From Ptychodera flava (Eukaryota > Hemichordata > Enteropneusta > Ptychoderidae), in assembly GCF_041260155.1 (NCBI RefSeq), contig NC_091933.1:24771174-24835173 (forward strand): DNA of 64,000 bases, written 5' to 3'. Position 1 is the first letter of the stretch; each line of letters starts with the position of its first letter. Positions 51,901-63,467 of the stretch are shown in pieces. The translations under genes were made by a program, and so were the position numbers. The notes beneath the pieces are model-generated. The model worked only from the letters and a program-made list of their open reading frames with translations. It made no database searches and had not been told where the DNA came from.

Positions 51901-54900
51901 TATAAAGGTGATTTGGCGCGTCACAGTTTTCATAACTTTATAGTTAGGCTTTAATACTTTACCTTGTACTTGATCCGGATTGTCTACATAAAAACCATTA
52001 TTCCATCGCAGCTTTAGAGGCACTAACTTATTGCTGACTTTTTCAGAATACGCGTACTGAAAAATAAGGTTGTGTTATTAAGCCGTCCGTTTTGACTATA
52101 AAGTTGATTAGCGATGGTATGTACCGTTACTCATGGGGATTGTGTAAACGCTGCTTGTCAGGTGACCATATTCAGAGAACAACAAGACTTTGGTAAATTA
52201 GATAGTTTTATGGATGCCCCGTGTTTGTTAAATCTATAATTTATGCTAACATGTAATATCTTCCTGTGCGCAGCATCATTTGAACTCTTTGGTTTTGTTC
52301 TGCAGCTCTCCTCAGTGACAATAAATTACTTACTACTTTAAATGTCCATTTTCGTATTCGATGTCTGTTATTCACAAAATTTTGCCGAACCTGTTAATCA
52401 CTGATTACTGAATTCTGGCTGGACATAAAATAAAATTGCCACCAACAATATTAAACATAACCATACATGCCAACTATGTGTACAAAATTGAACACCAGGC
52501 ACCTCAACATACTTTTGGGAGTAGCTAAAGAAAGTGAATTAGAAAGAAGTACGAAAATGATATCACTTACCCTCAAACTTTGACAATTTACAGTATGTTG
52601 ATCAACTCTCTGTCCTTCAACAACAATTTCAACTCCTTCAATGATGAGCACACATTGATAACCACTCTGATCACTCTGTTCAAAGCAACACCGATTTCAC
52701 AAGACATAGTTAGACTAGGTCATGAAACACACTTATCCTGGGTATTACATTTTTGAATGTATTTAACGTTGATATGCTTCTAATTCAGAAGGCTAAAAGA
52801 GAAACGCCCACTCTTCCTGTGTATCGGACATCAACATTGAGAACTCCATCTGGTCTGGCAACGTGGTAAGGTCTGCTTACCAGTGTCCCTGCAGGTAAAC
52901 CGTGAATTATTCTGTTTGAACTGTGTTATGGCCTGTTGGCAATAAATTGCAGGAAATGATAGTGTTCTAGTGCGGTTTACACTATTCTCATCATAACTCA
53001 GAGGTTTTACATGAAATAAACTAATTAAACTTCAAACGCTGCTCCATACATCGATGAAACGTTTGCAGAAAAACGTCAGGTGCGGCTGTCGCATTAAATC
53101 ACGTATTACAATCATTAATAGCATCTATCAACTCACCATTGCGGTTGGTAAGTTCTTCACCTTTACTTGGTATTCCTTGTCCACATCAACAGGAATTAAA
53201 ATTTCATCCCCAGCCACGATCTGAGGACACCTGTTTGAACTGCCTTCAGCACGCTGGAAAGACAAATTATTGAAACGTGATGTGTATACGAGCCAATGAA
53301 ATATAAACGACTCTCTCATACAGACAAGATGAATTTACTCTTTCAGTTACACACATTCTTCAAAACATGCTGACACACGATCTGAAAATGGTACTCTACT
53401 AAATTCCTGTCTAAAGTATCTATACACCTAATGACATCTCTTCAGCCCTATTGGTGTCAATGATTGATATGACCAACATGTTAACAAATTGTTGCAAATT
53501 GTTTTTATATATAATCACTGGGTAAGGCTGCCGCAAGTATCATCTAATGATTTTTTGGAGAATGGCCTTTAATGTTTAAGTTCTGTTCTCTTAATCTCGC
53601 AGAAATACTTACAGCATTTCCTTGCACAGCGCCATCATTCCTACACGTCGTGGTGTCCTTGGAACATTTATTTTCAAAAATGCACCAATCACAGCCATAG
53701 CTATTGTCGGTGCAAGCAATACAGGTCTTAAAGGACTCGCATTCATAGAAATCAAAATACACACTGACACAGTGGACATTGGTTTCATCTGCCAGAAGTG
53801 ATAATTTCACCCGAATAAACCCTTGAAGATATAAAAAATAATGTAGCTAAGATCAAATCACGTTAACAACATTTCTATGTCATAGATGATGCTTTGACAG
53901 ATAGTGAATGGAATAGTACTGAAGAGGTACAAACGACACCGATACCTCAAGGCTGCCAACTGAGGGTGCCATGTAACCACAACAATATAAAAGGCATACA
54001 GGGAGTGCTTGCAACTGTTGATAGCAGAAAGTATCGCAATTTAAAGTAGTATTATTATCAAACACTCAGTTCCAATACAATAATTTTCTACAAAAGAGGC
54101 CATTAGACTCATGTGACCAATGTTGAATTTTATTGTATTGGAAGTAACTAGCCTGTTGAATGTAATAACTGATAATGGAAAGGTTCCACTACAAACATAA
54201 CTGAGGGAAAAGGTCTGCTAGTCACAACAGACTGTAAAGTCTGAACTTTATCGTTCATCACTGCATAGTGTAGCCGCTTCAATGAGTATGTCAATAAGAC
54301 TGGTAACGCATAGAAATTGTTTTAAGGTTTGAAGGTTTATCAAATGTCTTACCTCTATCTCCAGGTGCTGGTATATTTGTCGGCAATGGTGTTGAACATG
54401 TCAGCTGACCGCCGTTTTGTTCTTTTTTAGCGGCCTCTGTGCTTCCAAGGTTAGCAAACACACAGCTGAATCTACCACTGGTTTCTGGAAGACTGGTGAC
54501 GGTGAGGGTCAACTGAAACAATAAGATATATACAAGGTGTTGTTTAATCCCTTCATCTTACTACTTGAATAATAATTCAAAGAACAAATAATTGTGATTC
54601 AGTACTTCCCATTTGAAAGTTTACTTACTGTTTCTATCTGTCCTCTTTCAGCACTAGTTGGTTCCACAACCATACTTGGGCAAGTACCTAAATTACCAAT
54701 CCACCTATTGGAATTATCATCGTGGGAACCTGCACATTTTGCTTTCCTGCTGCACCTATAAATACATAGTTGTACTTATTAATCAACCTGTTAGGGCGCC
54801 ACGACACTCAAAAGCTTCGATGAGAACATTTATTGCCCTAATCATAGCAAAATGCTCACAATACTATACCCTTTACTTGGCATATATTGCAGTTATTTGT

Positions 54901-57648
54901 GCATATTGCTTTGGTTGTTACTATTTCCAGAGCATATAATGACATCACTGACCACTGTTAAGGTACTCTATCATGTCATGAAATAGATACTTTCCAGATT
55001 CCCAAAAGAAACAGAGTGTTGAATACCCATGAGACTCCTCTGCAGATAAATTGCTTACTTGTTTTCAAGTGAACACCATCCACAGTAAGGGTCTCCAACA
55101 CCATTGGCAGATGTACATTCCTCACAGTCTGTGTACTGTCCACAGTTTTCAACTGGTATCCTTGTGATCTAATTAAAAATGAAACACAAGCAACATTGTT
55201 TTCCGTGACTTTTAACAACTGTCCAAACTCTCGCCTCTAAATTGAAACAGGGTTTGCGACATTTCGTAATTCGACTATTTGATTGCTTCTTATACCTGCT
55301 CAGTCTTAGCCATACATGCTATCACTTAGAGTCGTCGGAGAAGGAATTACATGAGTTGCAGAAACCTCATTTGCTTCATTATAAGGATTGACATCGACCA
55401 GCAAAACTTCCTATCTTAAACTTAAAAATCCATTAACATTTGTTTAGAAACCCCGTTTAAAGGGAATTCACAACGAATCGTTTTTGCTCACCTGTCTTTT
55501 ACTCATGACGTAAATAAAGTTTTTCAGAGTATCAAACACTAATCCATTCTGTACAATCTCAGGGTTGTCTTTGACAACAACGATGGCTTCATACTCTGTA
55601 GCTGATTTACCATTTGTAACTTTCAGCTGTGGATGAGGGGGGAATCACGTTGGTGTGTATAACCATAAACCCGATTTTATACAGCTATTTACAGCTTTTG
55701 TAAATAAATGACAGTCCAAGCACAACTAAAAGCTCATGATTATTCAGCATCTAAATCTAACAAGCCATCATATTTGATTCCACTCTCTTTTATTTGCATT
55801 AGGCCATGTGTAACAAAGGGTAAGTGTGACCCACCTTCTTCAATTGCCCGAGGTAAAATGAGCAACACTTGTGACCATCATGGCAAATCTGAAATTATTT
55901 GCTCAACCAATAATTGATATCCCACGACAGCTAAAATTGGTTAAATGATAATGCAATGTAAACTTACCTTCTTCAATTGTCCGTTGCTATCCCCTGTGAA
56001 CATAGCAGTGTGTGTTAGATGCGTCGTACCTGTAACTGCTGTCAACCTCGACCCAGTGGTTATGAAGGCCGCAGTCCGGACAATGTCTAGTGAACCACAA
56101 GTCATCTTACCAAAGGAACGGCAATCACACATATTGTCACCAATAATGTCATCCTAAAAGGAAGACAAACAATCTCTCTTTAAAACGATAAAGTGTGTCA
56201 TCTTAAAGTAAGCACCTTATTCTGGCAATTGTCCTTTACTCAGATAATTCGATCAATACTGTAACATGAGACAAAACACAGAAGACGACGACAGAATCCA
56301 GGTATTTCGGATAAGTAATTAGTAAGGGGATGATGGCTGTACCGATGTTCTGCATATCTGTTAATACGATGTTGCGCTGTTACATTACACAGTAATAATG
56401 CGGCATTACGCATGAGCAGTGTGCATATCATGATAAATGCTTCATTGTTATTGTCATTCAGTGTATAGCTTTATCTCTTACCAAAGTGCCAGTTCCACAG
56501 TCTATACCAATCTGCTGAGCAGACCAATCACATCCGGGTTGTTTGTCAGCATTGTTAGAACAGTCATTGATCCATTCCAAATACTTTTCACGAATTGTAG
56601 TGACAGGATAAATACAAACTGCAGATTCATCTGTAGGGGTGCTTGAAATCCCATCTGACTTTGCAAATGTCACCATTAATATTGTCTTATCATCTTGATT
56701 GCTCATTCCCAAGTCATGGGCAAGATCAATACCAGCCTGGGTTACGTATGCTGACTGTGCCAAGTTATATTCAGTTCCACTATTGCTTCTACACATTAGT
56801 GGAAGGTCAATGTAGGTTTCTTTGTACAGTGCACATGTTTGACAGATTTGGACAATTCTTGTGACAAATGACCCACTGTCCCCAACTGGCTGTACTGCCA
56901 CATAATACATGAAACCATTGCTCGAAAATCCATACACATATTCTATGTTAAAGTCTGGGTGTTTGTTCAAATAATCATCATTTGCTCTAATGACTGCTGT
57001 ATTCTGTAATATTTTTGATGACAAAATTTCAAAGACTTCGTCATCATTTGCATCACGTACGGGGAGAACACGACTTGTAAGAGCTTCCCATCGGGTACGG
57101 GTAGCGGAAACATCGCTCCTTGCAACATACAAGACATCACTGTGTGGTCCAGGGGCAATGACACCAACTGTGGAAGCACTAGGACTTGCTGACGCTACCT
57201 GCCTTGCAAAGTATTCCTTTTCAATACCAAGTGTTTGCTTATTTCTAGTTTGACATGTTCCTTTGTAAACACTCCCACATGTGATTAACCAATCTTGTGT
57301 TGTATCCAAGACAAGGATTTTATTCACATTGTTCATTGCAAACAATTCATCACAGCCAGCATCATTGAAATCAGGTGGGATACAGGCAGGCTTTGAGTTA
57401 TCATCCTTTGGTCCCGTTGACACTTTCTGTTCGACATCTAACTCACTGGAAAGCTTGTACAACCAGTTGACAGATCCCACGAACAGAGACCCAGAACTGT
57501 CCACAACCATTCTTTGTAATGTTATTTCTTTGTTTCCTATAGCATTTATCTCCCTAAACGTATGGTACTTTTGACAAATACCATAGAGCACACAGTCTAG
57601 AAGATAAATCAGTGGTAGTAGTTGGCGAAAGGCAACAAATACTGTCAT
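41630..57648 (-). CDS. Plexin-like receptor 2 with a long tyrosine-repeat tail, probably damaged in exons 12 and 17
   Basis: It is a tandem paralogue of gene 1 with the same exon plan. Exons: 57648-56482, 56153-55968, 55626-55492, 55168-55059, 54755-54629, 54512-54353, 53821-53613, 53253-53137, 52675-52571, 52056-51963, 50973-50786, 49787-49638, 49489-49369, 48894-48758, 48247-48077, 47559-47462, (exon 17 not found), 45531-45283, 45160-45002, 43453-43204 and 42999-41630. Exons 2-11, 13-16 and 18-20 have exactly the lengths of their gene 1 partners. Exon 1 is 6 nt shorter. Exon 12 has one extra base, which shifts frame and soon reaches a stop. With exon 17 missing, exon 16 to exon 18 is also out of phase. 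If intact it would encode about 1,800 residues. The other exons, and the whole 1.37-kb tail, stay open. So this is either a recently damaged gene, a gene with altered splicing, or a good gene with assembly errors. Confidence 0.75.
43204..43453 (-). CDS. Gene 2 exon 20: transmembrane helix and coiled coil
   Basis: Same length as in gene 1 (250 nt). The [16 protein letters not shown] strand is followed by a long hydrophobic helix from [17 protein letters not shown], then the KSKRKAAR cluster and [19 protein letters not shown] coiled coil. The helix is nearly identical to gene 1's. The donor is GTAAGT. Confidence 0.9.
43649..43946. repeat. ~300-bp foldback element in gene 2 intron 19
   Basis: The ends GTGTTGCCAACACTGTCAGG and CCGACAGTGTTGGCAACAAC are inverted copies, and imperfect complementarity continues inward for tens of bases. 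It is absent from gene 1's matching intron. Confidence 0.7.
45002..55168 (-). CDS. Gene 2 exons 4-19: PSI and IPT repeats
   Basis: PSI-1 is in exons 4-5, PSI-2 in exon 7 ([20 protein letters not shown]) and PSI-3 in exon 11 ([14 protein letters not shown]...KCGWC). The IPT region follows, with [13 protein letters not shown] and [12 protein letters not shown] in exon 18. Intron positions and phases match gene 1. Exceptions are exon 12 (one extra base) and exon 17 (not recognisable). Confidence 0.8.
45640..45790 (-). pseudogene. Eroded position of gene 2 exon 17
   Basis: The flank just downstream is clearly the intron after exon 17 (AAGTTAAACTAGAAGCG against AAGTTAAACTTGCAGCA in gene 1), and AGATACATT is still shared. 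The exon body does not align, and the GTAAGTTAAAC donor has become TGCAAGTTAAAC. A makeshift exon from a nearby AG would not restore the phase to exon 18. Confidence 0.5.
45840..45912. repeat. (AAAC)n microsatellite
   Basis: Repeated AAAC/AAAT tetranucleotides in the long gene 2 intron around the lost exon 17. Confidence 0.85.
47920..48030 (+). mobile_element. Possible tRNA-derived SINE head in gene 2 intron 15
   Basis: GGATTTAGCCGAGTGGTTGT resembles the A box of Leu/Ser tRNAs, and GTGAGTTTCAATGCG about 60 bases later is a weak B-box match. There is no proper cloverleaf, so it is not a working tRNA. Confidence 0.35.
49638..49787 (-). pseudogene. Gene 2 exon 12 with a one-base insertion
   Basis: Exon 12 is 150 nt here against 149 in gene 1. 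The plus strand reads ACCTCCCCTCTATTGG (around 49753-49769) where gene 1 reads ACCTCCCTCTATTGG. The extra base shifts the IPT frame right after GPIEG and meets a TAA about nine codons later. Downstream of the insertion the original frame is intact ([12 protein letters not shown] to the donor). A short C/G run is a common place for both real indels and sequencing errors. Confidence 0.8.
50351..50495. repeat. 145-bp foldback element in gene 2 intron 11
   Basis: Arms 50351-50398 and 50452-50495 share CGAAAATACCGCAAAGGATG and its complement, and pairing continues imperfectly into a GC-rich centre. No counterpart in gene 1 intron 11. Confidence 0.8.
51225..51925 (-). mobile_element. LINE fragment inserted in gene 2 intron 10
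   Basis: Minus-strand translation near 51900-51755 reads [18 protein letters not shown] and [15 protein letters not shown], matching [18 protein letters not shown] and [15 protein letters not shown] of the LINE at 10,087. Intron sequence homologous to gene 1 flanks it on both sides (just after the exon 10 donor, and near 51180-51220), so it inserted after the duplication. Only the C-terminal part and 3' region are present and its frame is broken. Confidence 0.75.
55492..57648 (-). CDS. Gene 2 exons 1-3: signal peptide and Sema domain
   Basis: Exon 1 (57648-56482, 389 codons) starts [19 protein letters not shown] and keeps [37 protein letters not shown] and VCIYPVTTI in order. Exons 2 and 3 match gene 1 closely ([30 protein letters not shown]). 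The sequence is fully open and highly similar to gene 1, so the duplication is fairly young or was homogenised by gene conversion. Confidence 0.9.
55815..55860 (-). pseudogene. Relic duplicate of the exon 2 end and donor, in gene 2 intron 2
   Basis: Minus strand CGGGCAATTGAAGAAGGTGGGTC repeats the end of exon 2 (CAATTGAAGAAG|GT) about 150 bases away. The downstream part (GGTGGG) resembles gene 1's donor context rather than gene 2's own. It is too short to be a working exon. Confidence 0.45.
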
Positions 57649-57725
57649 CTTTTAAATAACGTGGTGTTGAATAAGTTTGATCTGAAAAGCAAGGTAGTCG
57701 AAGTATTAGTAATACTGATGATAAC

Positions 57726-57780
57726 AACAACAATAACATCGTCAAGCCACCACCACCACTACCACCACAACAACAACAAC

Positions 57781-57825
<45 letters not shown>

Positions 57826-57826
57826 T
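57726..57826. repeat. CAA/CAC/CAT microsatellite at the gene 2 / third-copy junction
   Basis: It matches the cluster upstream of gene 1. Its CAT run (57782-57826) ends exactly where homology to the middle of a Sema exon begins, so it marks a rearrangement breakpoint. Confidence 0.9.
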
Positions 57827-58350
57827 ACCTGGTCCAGGGGAAATAATAACAATTGTGGAAGCACTAGGACTTGCTGACGCTACCTGCCTTGCAAAGTATT
57901 CCTTTTCAAGATCAAGTGTTTGCTTATTTCTAGTTTGACATGTTCCTTTGTACACACTCCCACATGTGATCAACCAATCTTGTGTTTTATCCAAAACAAG
58001 CATTTTATTCACATTGTACATTGCAAACAATTCATCACAGCCAGCATCATTGAAATCAGGTGGGATACAGGCAGGCTTTGAGTTATCATCCTTTGGTCCC
58101 GTTGACACTTTCTGTTCGACATCTAACTCACCGGAAAGCTTGTACAACCTGTTTATGGGCGCAACGTACAGAGACCCAATACTGTCTACAAATATTATTT
58201 GTAATGCTATTCTCTTTTCCCTTGGTTATTTTCCTCCAGGAAAGTTGGGTAGTTTTGACGTATGCACAATACTGCCGAAATTTGATTCGATAATAGGAAC
58301 AGCAACAACAAGGAAGTATAAAATGAATCCATGGTCGTTCTTGGAGGCAT
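57826..58350 (-). pseudogene. Truncated third copy of the Sema first exon
   Basis: Minus-strand reading begins with an ATG at 58350 and a leader unlike those of genes 1 and 2 (MDSFYTSLLLLFLLSNQIS). It continues with QNYPTFLEENNQGK, the counterpart of [14 protein letters not shown]. One base is then missing relative to gene 1 near 58211-58220, giving a stop. In the next frame the copy resumes (IALQIIFVDSIGSLYVAP) and stays open through GSVYKGTC to ASPSAST and SPGPG. There it breaks off in the CAT microsatellite. The later part matches gene 2 more closely ([10 protein letters not shown]), the earlier part gene 1 (INRLYKL). It is a dead fragment of a third paralogue. Confidence 0.8.
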
Positions 58351-58580
58351 TTTTGAGACAGTGAGAGGTTATACTCAATAGCTGCTGGCAAGAAAGTCAG
58401 GCATAGAAAGATTTAGTTATAGGTCCTGACATTCTTCATTTTTCATAAAGGAAATTATCTTTACAAATACGTACATACATATACACATACATGTACATTC
58501 ATACATTGTAATTACATGCATACATATGTACTCACATACATGCATGCATACATTCATGCATGCATATACATACAAACACA

Positions 58581-58595
58581 GAAAGATAGAAAGAT

Positions 58596-58650
<55 letters not shown>

Positions 58651-58784
58651 GATACATACATGTATACATACATACATACATACATACATACATACATACA
58701 TACATACATACATACATACATACATACATACATACATACATACATACATACATACATACATACATACATACATACATACATACT
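58581..58784. repeat. (GATA)n and (CATA)n microsatellite
   Basis: GATA repeats (about 58581-58650) are followed by about 120 bases of CATA. Long ORFs of Cys-Met-Tyr-Val or Ile-Tyr-Leu-Ser repeats through it are artefacts. Confidence 0.95.
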
Positions 58785-58799
58785 GTACACACATTGACT

Positions 58800-60475
58800 T
58801 GTCCGTTAGATAAAGGTGTTTTAATAAGGATAAGACAGGTTAGTCTTTCGCATCAGCCCATGCTATGCAGATATAACACTTGTTAATAAGGATTACGCCA
58901 CTGTCTCGATTCTCAGGTATGTGCACGTAAACAGCGTAGATTGTATTGAAACATACAGCCTCGGAGATTTGGCATATTTATTATAACCCTAATGCCGTTT
59001 GAATTGTTAGTGTATACGTCAAGTTACGTCAGAATAACTATCATGCAGTGTTTGCTGACACGTACTTCGTATCTCGGTAGATATTTTGGACAGTTAAGCT
59101 GCTGATGATCAACTCTTATTGGTTCTCCAGTCCTTCGAGCCCTGCGTGTTTATCATGAGTTTGATCATGGAGCTTTTAACTTCATAGTTTGATCGATGAG
59201 GCCAACTTACCTACACTCTACCGGAAATCGTAATCCCATGGCGGTTAACTATTCGCATTTTCGTTCATGGTCACATATCTAACGATGTTTCCTTCATTCA
59301 CAGACGAGTAAAAGGTTTCTGTTTTGCAGTGACTGTATGCGACTGCAAGATTGGTGTTGGAGGGACAGTCCCTAATGTGGAAAAGCTTGCCCCCACTCGA
59401 TTGTATGTTTACGTCAAGTTACTACATAGTTTTAAAATGACGTAAATAGTTTCGGTGATAAACTCTTGACGTTACTCGGTATTTACTGGTAAATATCTAA
59501 ACCTGCAGAGTTATTTAGTTAACTGTTTAAGAACTGGAGTTGAAACAATTACAAGGCAAAACCAATAAAATGGGTCTCAACAAATTGGAAAATGAAAGAA
59601 TTACTCCATCAGTCAACCTACCAACTGAAAAGAATAATCCTGTGAGGGGCATGGTTTCGAGCTCCCATGTGACACAAATTCAGTCACCCAACGCCTATAA
59701 ATCACAAACCAATAAGAAATTAACCATTAAATCGCAGGGGTCACTGGTGAGATTGATAAAATGCTCTATATCTTGATAAAGCTTAAAGAGTAATCCTACG
59801 TAATTTTTGTATGTCTGAACTTAATAAAACAGTAGTAACTCATTATTTCCAAAAATCCATGATACAGTAGGGGCATCGATTTATGTATGTTTATTGTATT
59901 TCACTCTTAAAGTGCTGAAAAATCCACCATGCCCAGAAAAATCTGAGTTCATATTCGCGGAGTATTAATCATGTGGCATGACGTCACCTGTCGGACCCCA
60001 TTGAAAGCCGTAGTCAACACATACAGTACCACAGACAAATAGTATAGACAGACTGGAAACGCTGCATGCCTTTTGTTCCATGGTCGTCTCGGTAGACTAT
60101 TTGCTTTTCATATTAAAATGAGCTTCAAAGGTGTTAAACTTTTTGGAGGCTTTGTTTGTGGTTGATAATTACACGAGATTATGCGAAAAATACGACGAGA
60201 TGGCATCGTAATGCCAGTCGCGTAGCAACCATAGTTACTTTGTGAGCTCTCAGGCCAGAAACACTGCTTCACGCCAATCAAAACTTAACACGCCAGCAGT
60301 TTCATAAACATGTCCTTCCTTGACGCACGTGTAAAAGACGGTATGACTGACCGTAAACCATTGAGTAAAACCAGACAGTATCGATAAAAAACTTTCAAAT
60401 TTGGTTCAAACACACTCATTATATATTCATAAAAATATGAGAGGAATTTTTAAAATGATAAGACTCACTTTCCTG
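58800..60475. other. Gene-free stretch
   Basis: One 78-codon plus-strand ORF (59540-59776) is basic and Ser/Asn-rich, without a recognised domain. No convincing splice structure joins it to anything. Confidence 0.35.
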
Positions 60476-60689
60476 AAGCTCAAAACACTCCTGTTTTCGC
60501 CAGCACGCCAATTCCGCTCAGCACCACACGACAACAAAAACACAAACTTTGCCGAACATACTTTCGCTTAACAATTGGCGAAAGTCCGAAAATTACCGAA
60601 GGATGCATGGTCGGCACTCTTCGGAAAAGAGAGGCGAGAGCAACCTGAGGCGAGGCGAACATGGATGGGTTACGTAACCGCTTCACGCC

Positions 60690-61061
60690 TTAAACAAAAC
60701 CCGTTGCGAATCTGTGCATGTTTGTCTGTGACAGTACAGACCAAGTTAAGTGAGGATCTAAGCGTAAAGTAGCCCTGTAAGGTGAAAGGTACATGATTGT
60801 GCCTTCAAGTGTGGGGCCAGTGGTACTTCCACGGTGAACGTCCCTCGAGACAGGGCTGTGTGTACCCGCAGCGCCTCCAACCCCGACAACTGTATCACTA
60901 TCAGCAGAGGAGCCAGCCTCAACCTGAACTGCTGTGTTGAGAAGTAGCCGGCCCAACGAGAACAGCATTACTATGTACAGAAGCAAACCCATCCAGGGCA
61001 CGGCCCCATTTCTATACGCAAGCTCAAGCCCGCAAAAGGAAAAAAAAGAAAATAACACCAC
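60690..61061 (-). other. Uncertain ORF with one hydrophobic segment
   Basis: The 123-codon minus-strand ORF contains a good hydrophobic stretch (GAVPWMGLLLYIVMLFSLGR) and then a Gly/Ser/Thr-rich region. The DNA is GC-richer than its surroundings. I do not recognise it. It may be an exon of a gene or chance. Confidence 0.2.
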
Positions 61062-61069
61062 AATTTAGC

Positions 61070-63460
61070 ACATATTACGATTTATTGTCAAAATGTTATC
61101 GTGGGTGAGATATGTTATTTAAAGAAAACATTCGGATGGTCATCAGCTAATTCCACAAGTTGATAAGGAGATAATGTAGACAATGTCGACAAACGCAGGA
61201 TGAAGGTCACATACACAGTTTCATTTAGATTAATAACAGGTGTTTATTCTATTAAATTATTTTAACAGGTATTTGCAAGAGCTTGTTTAACATGACGTCC
61301 TGAACACTCGTGATATCTACACGTAATAAGTTTGTAGTGTGTCATTACTGAATAACTAATTACTGCAAGTACAGTAACTCGAATGACCATGTAAACGGCC
61401 GGTTTGATGTTCATTATTAGAAAGATCTGTAGGTTTTCTCAACAGAAAGGTCTTGCTCTCGAAATAAAACGTTAATACGTAACGAAACTTTAACTTGAAA
61501 GGAATGAAATAAAGAACTCGTTTCTAACGTTGACAATAGACATTTAAGGTTCATGTGAGATCTCGAAGTCGACATCGTATCGAGCCCGGTGTACTTCATT
61601 TCTTTCAACGTTAAAGTTTCAGCTCTTCAACTCTTACATGTAGTCGTAGCTTGACGCACTTTGAACATAGTTCGTAACAAGGAACAATGGAAAGTCCGCG
61701 GGACGTGTAGAACTATAACAGCCACTCATGTACTAGTTGGTGCATAGTGAAGATTTTTCAGATCAACAACTTTGACGGAAAATGGACCGACCTTTCCTAC
61801 CGTAATTTTAACCTCCTTATATTCAGCACACAATTTTCGTATGGACTATTGATGCGGAGTTACAGTCGTTACGTGATGGCAAATCCTAGTTGTATTGACG
61901 ACTGCTGCGTAAACAGTCACTGAAACTTTGCACGCATTTACAAGCGCTGAATATTTAGACCGTTTTTAATCGAAAACCGTCCGTATACGCGTATGGCGAT
62001 GACGAAAACAACACAAGGAATCTGGCGTATATTCTTACTGAATTACTTTGACCAAAAAATTGAGTTATAACAGCAAAATGCGTAACGGTGATCATTCAAA
62101 ACTTTCCAGGTTTTTTCTTTGGACTGAACGACCCCAAACCGAGCCGATCTCAGTCAACAATGTCCTACGCCTACTCTATCGGCGTCAACTCAACCTTTCT
62201 GGACAAATTTAACCCACGAAAGATCTAACTTTTTATACACTTTGTGATTCACACCCACTTGTGTTGTTAGTTGTTTCGTTTCACATCTACTTATAGAGCC
62301 ATTCATCACCGCAAAGAAGTTGGCTACCTCGACCAATAAGTCATAGTTTGAAAATTTGTGCCGTCTTCCCAGAAGTTCTCGTACGTTGGCAAATGCCGTC
62401 TGGAGATCGGCCTTCGCCACTGCCATTGGTGCCGCGTAGTCAATGGAACCACGTTTACTATATCGTCTCGTGGTAGGCGGTGATTCCGTTCATGGATTGC
62501 CTTGGGTGTTTCGGAAGCTCTAACAAAATTTTCTCTTTGTGATGAAACTGTTCTAACGAACCCACTGACAACGAATTGCTCACAAAATTTGCAGAAAAAA
62601 GACTAAAACTAAACTACAGCTAACAAAATTTGGGGAAATTGGTGTCAAGAAAAGAAAAAAAATCAAAATATTGTGAAAAAAAACAATAAAAAATAACACG
62701 TCAAGCTGAACTACTAAAAATTTAAAAATTGTAAAACCTAAACTGCTTGAAATTGAACGAATCTAATTAAAAAATCTCAATAAAATACTCATAAAACGAT
62801 GACACTATATGAGAATTTTTACAAACTGGGAATATACTAAATTTACCTTGAAAAATTTCGAAATGTGTATCGTATGGAAAAGATCTTACCGGGGCAAATC
62901 AACAAACAAACAAACCCCAATAGAAACAGTGGAATGATCATTAGTGTGCAAGATTGCTTTGGTATAGGTCAGGATGAGAATTTCTGGCTTTGACATTTCT
63001 GGACGGTGCGATCTTGATTTCGGCCAGCAGTATAGTTAGAAAAGTAATTTTTCTTGCGCGGTCCAAATTTGGACCAAATGTCGCCGGTTTTCTCCATGGC
63101 AATCAGCAGGGCTGTGGTGGGAGGCCCTATACGCCGGGAACACACAGCATCGTACGCAGAGCTAGGCCACAACATACTTCCAAAAAGTGAGCTACCGTAT
63201 AATGTCGTACTCCAGGTCAACATACACATCACCCATACACATAGGCCTACAGGTACACATATTCAAAAACAAACAGGGAGAGGAAATCTGCTTGAAACCA
63301 TATGAAGCAGTGCATCTGTGTCTAAATCATCGGAGACTCGTGTTCAGTAACCTTGGTCAAGTATTTTGCCAACTAGTAAGAATCGTTTATTAATTGTTTA
63401 TATCGTAATCGATCCGATGTACGAGTTCTGTGTGACATAGGCGGCCGGCCTTGGCATCCG
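61070..63460. other. Gene-free stretch
   Basis: No supported gene. A 78-codon minus-strand ORF at 62190-62426 has an ordinary protein-like composition (ADLQTAFANVRELLGRRHKF) and could be a lone exon or an old element piece. Nothing around it confirms either. Confidence 0.3.
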
Positions 63461-63467
63461 ATATACA

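Noticed and set aside
51754-52023. A continuous 89-codon ORF spanning gene 2 exon 10 and beyond
   Set aside because: It is a composite: exon 10 ends at the GT at 51962, and the rest is the LINE fragment in the intron.
57554-57830. Poly-Asp and Leu-rich extension of the third-copy ORF
   Set aside because: This part reads through the CAT microsatellite and gene 2's 5' flank. Only the part above about 57826 is homologous to Sema.
58417-58794. Long minus-strand ORFs of Cys-Met-Tyr-Val and Ile-Tyr-Leu-Ser repeats
   Set aside because: They are translations of the CATA and GATA microsatellites.
62969-63305. ORFs on both strands around 63.0-63.3 kb
   Set aside because: No recognised family, no consistent start or splice signals, and the two strands compete equally.
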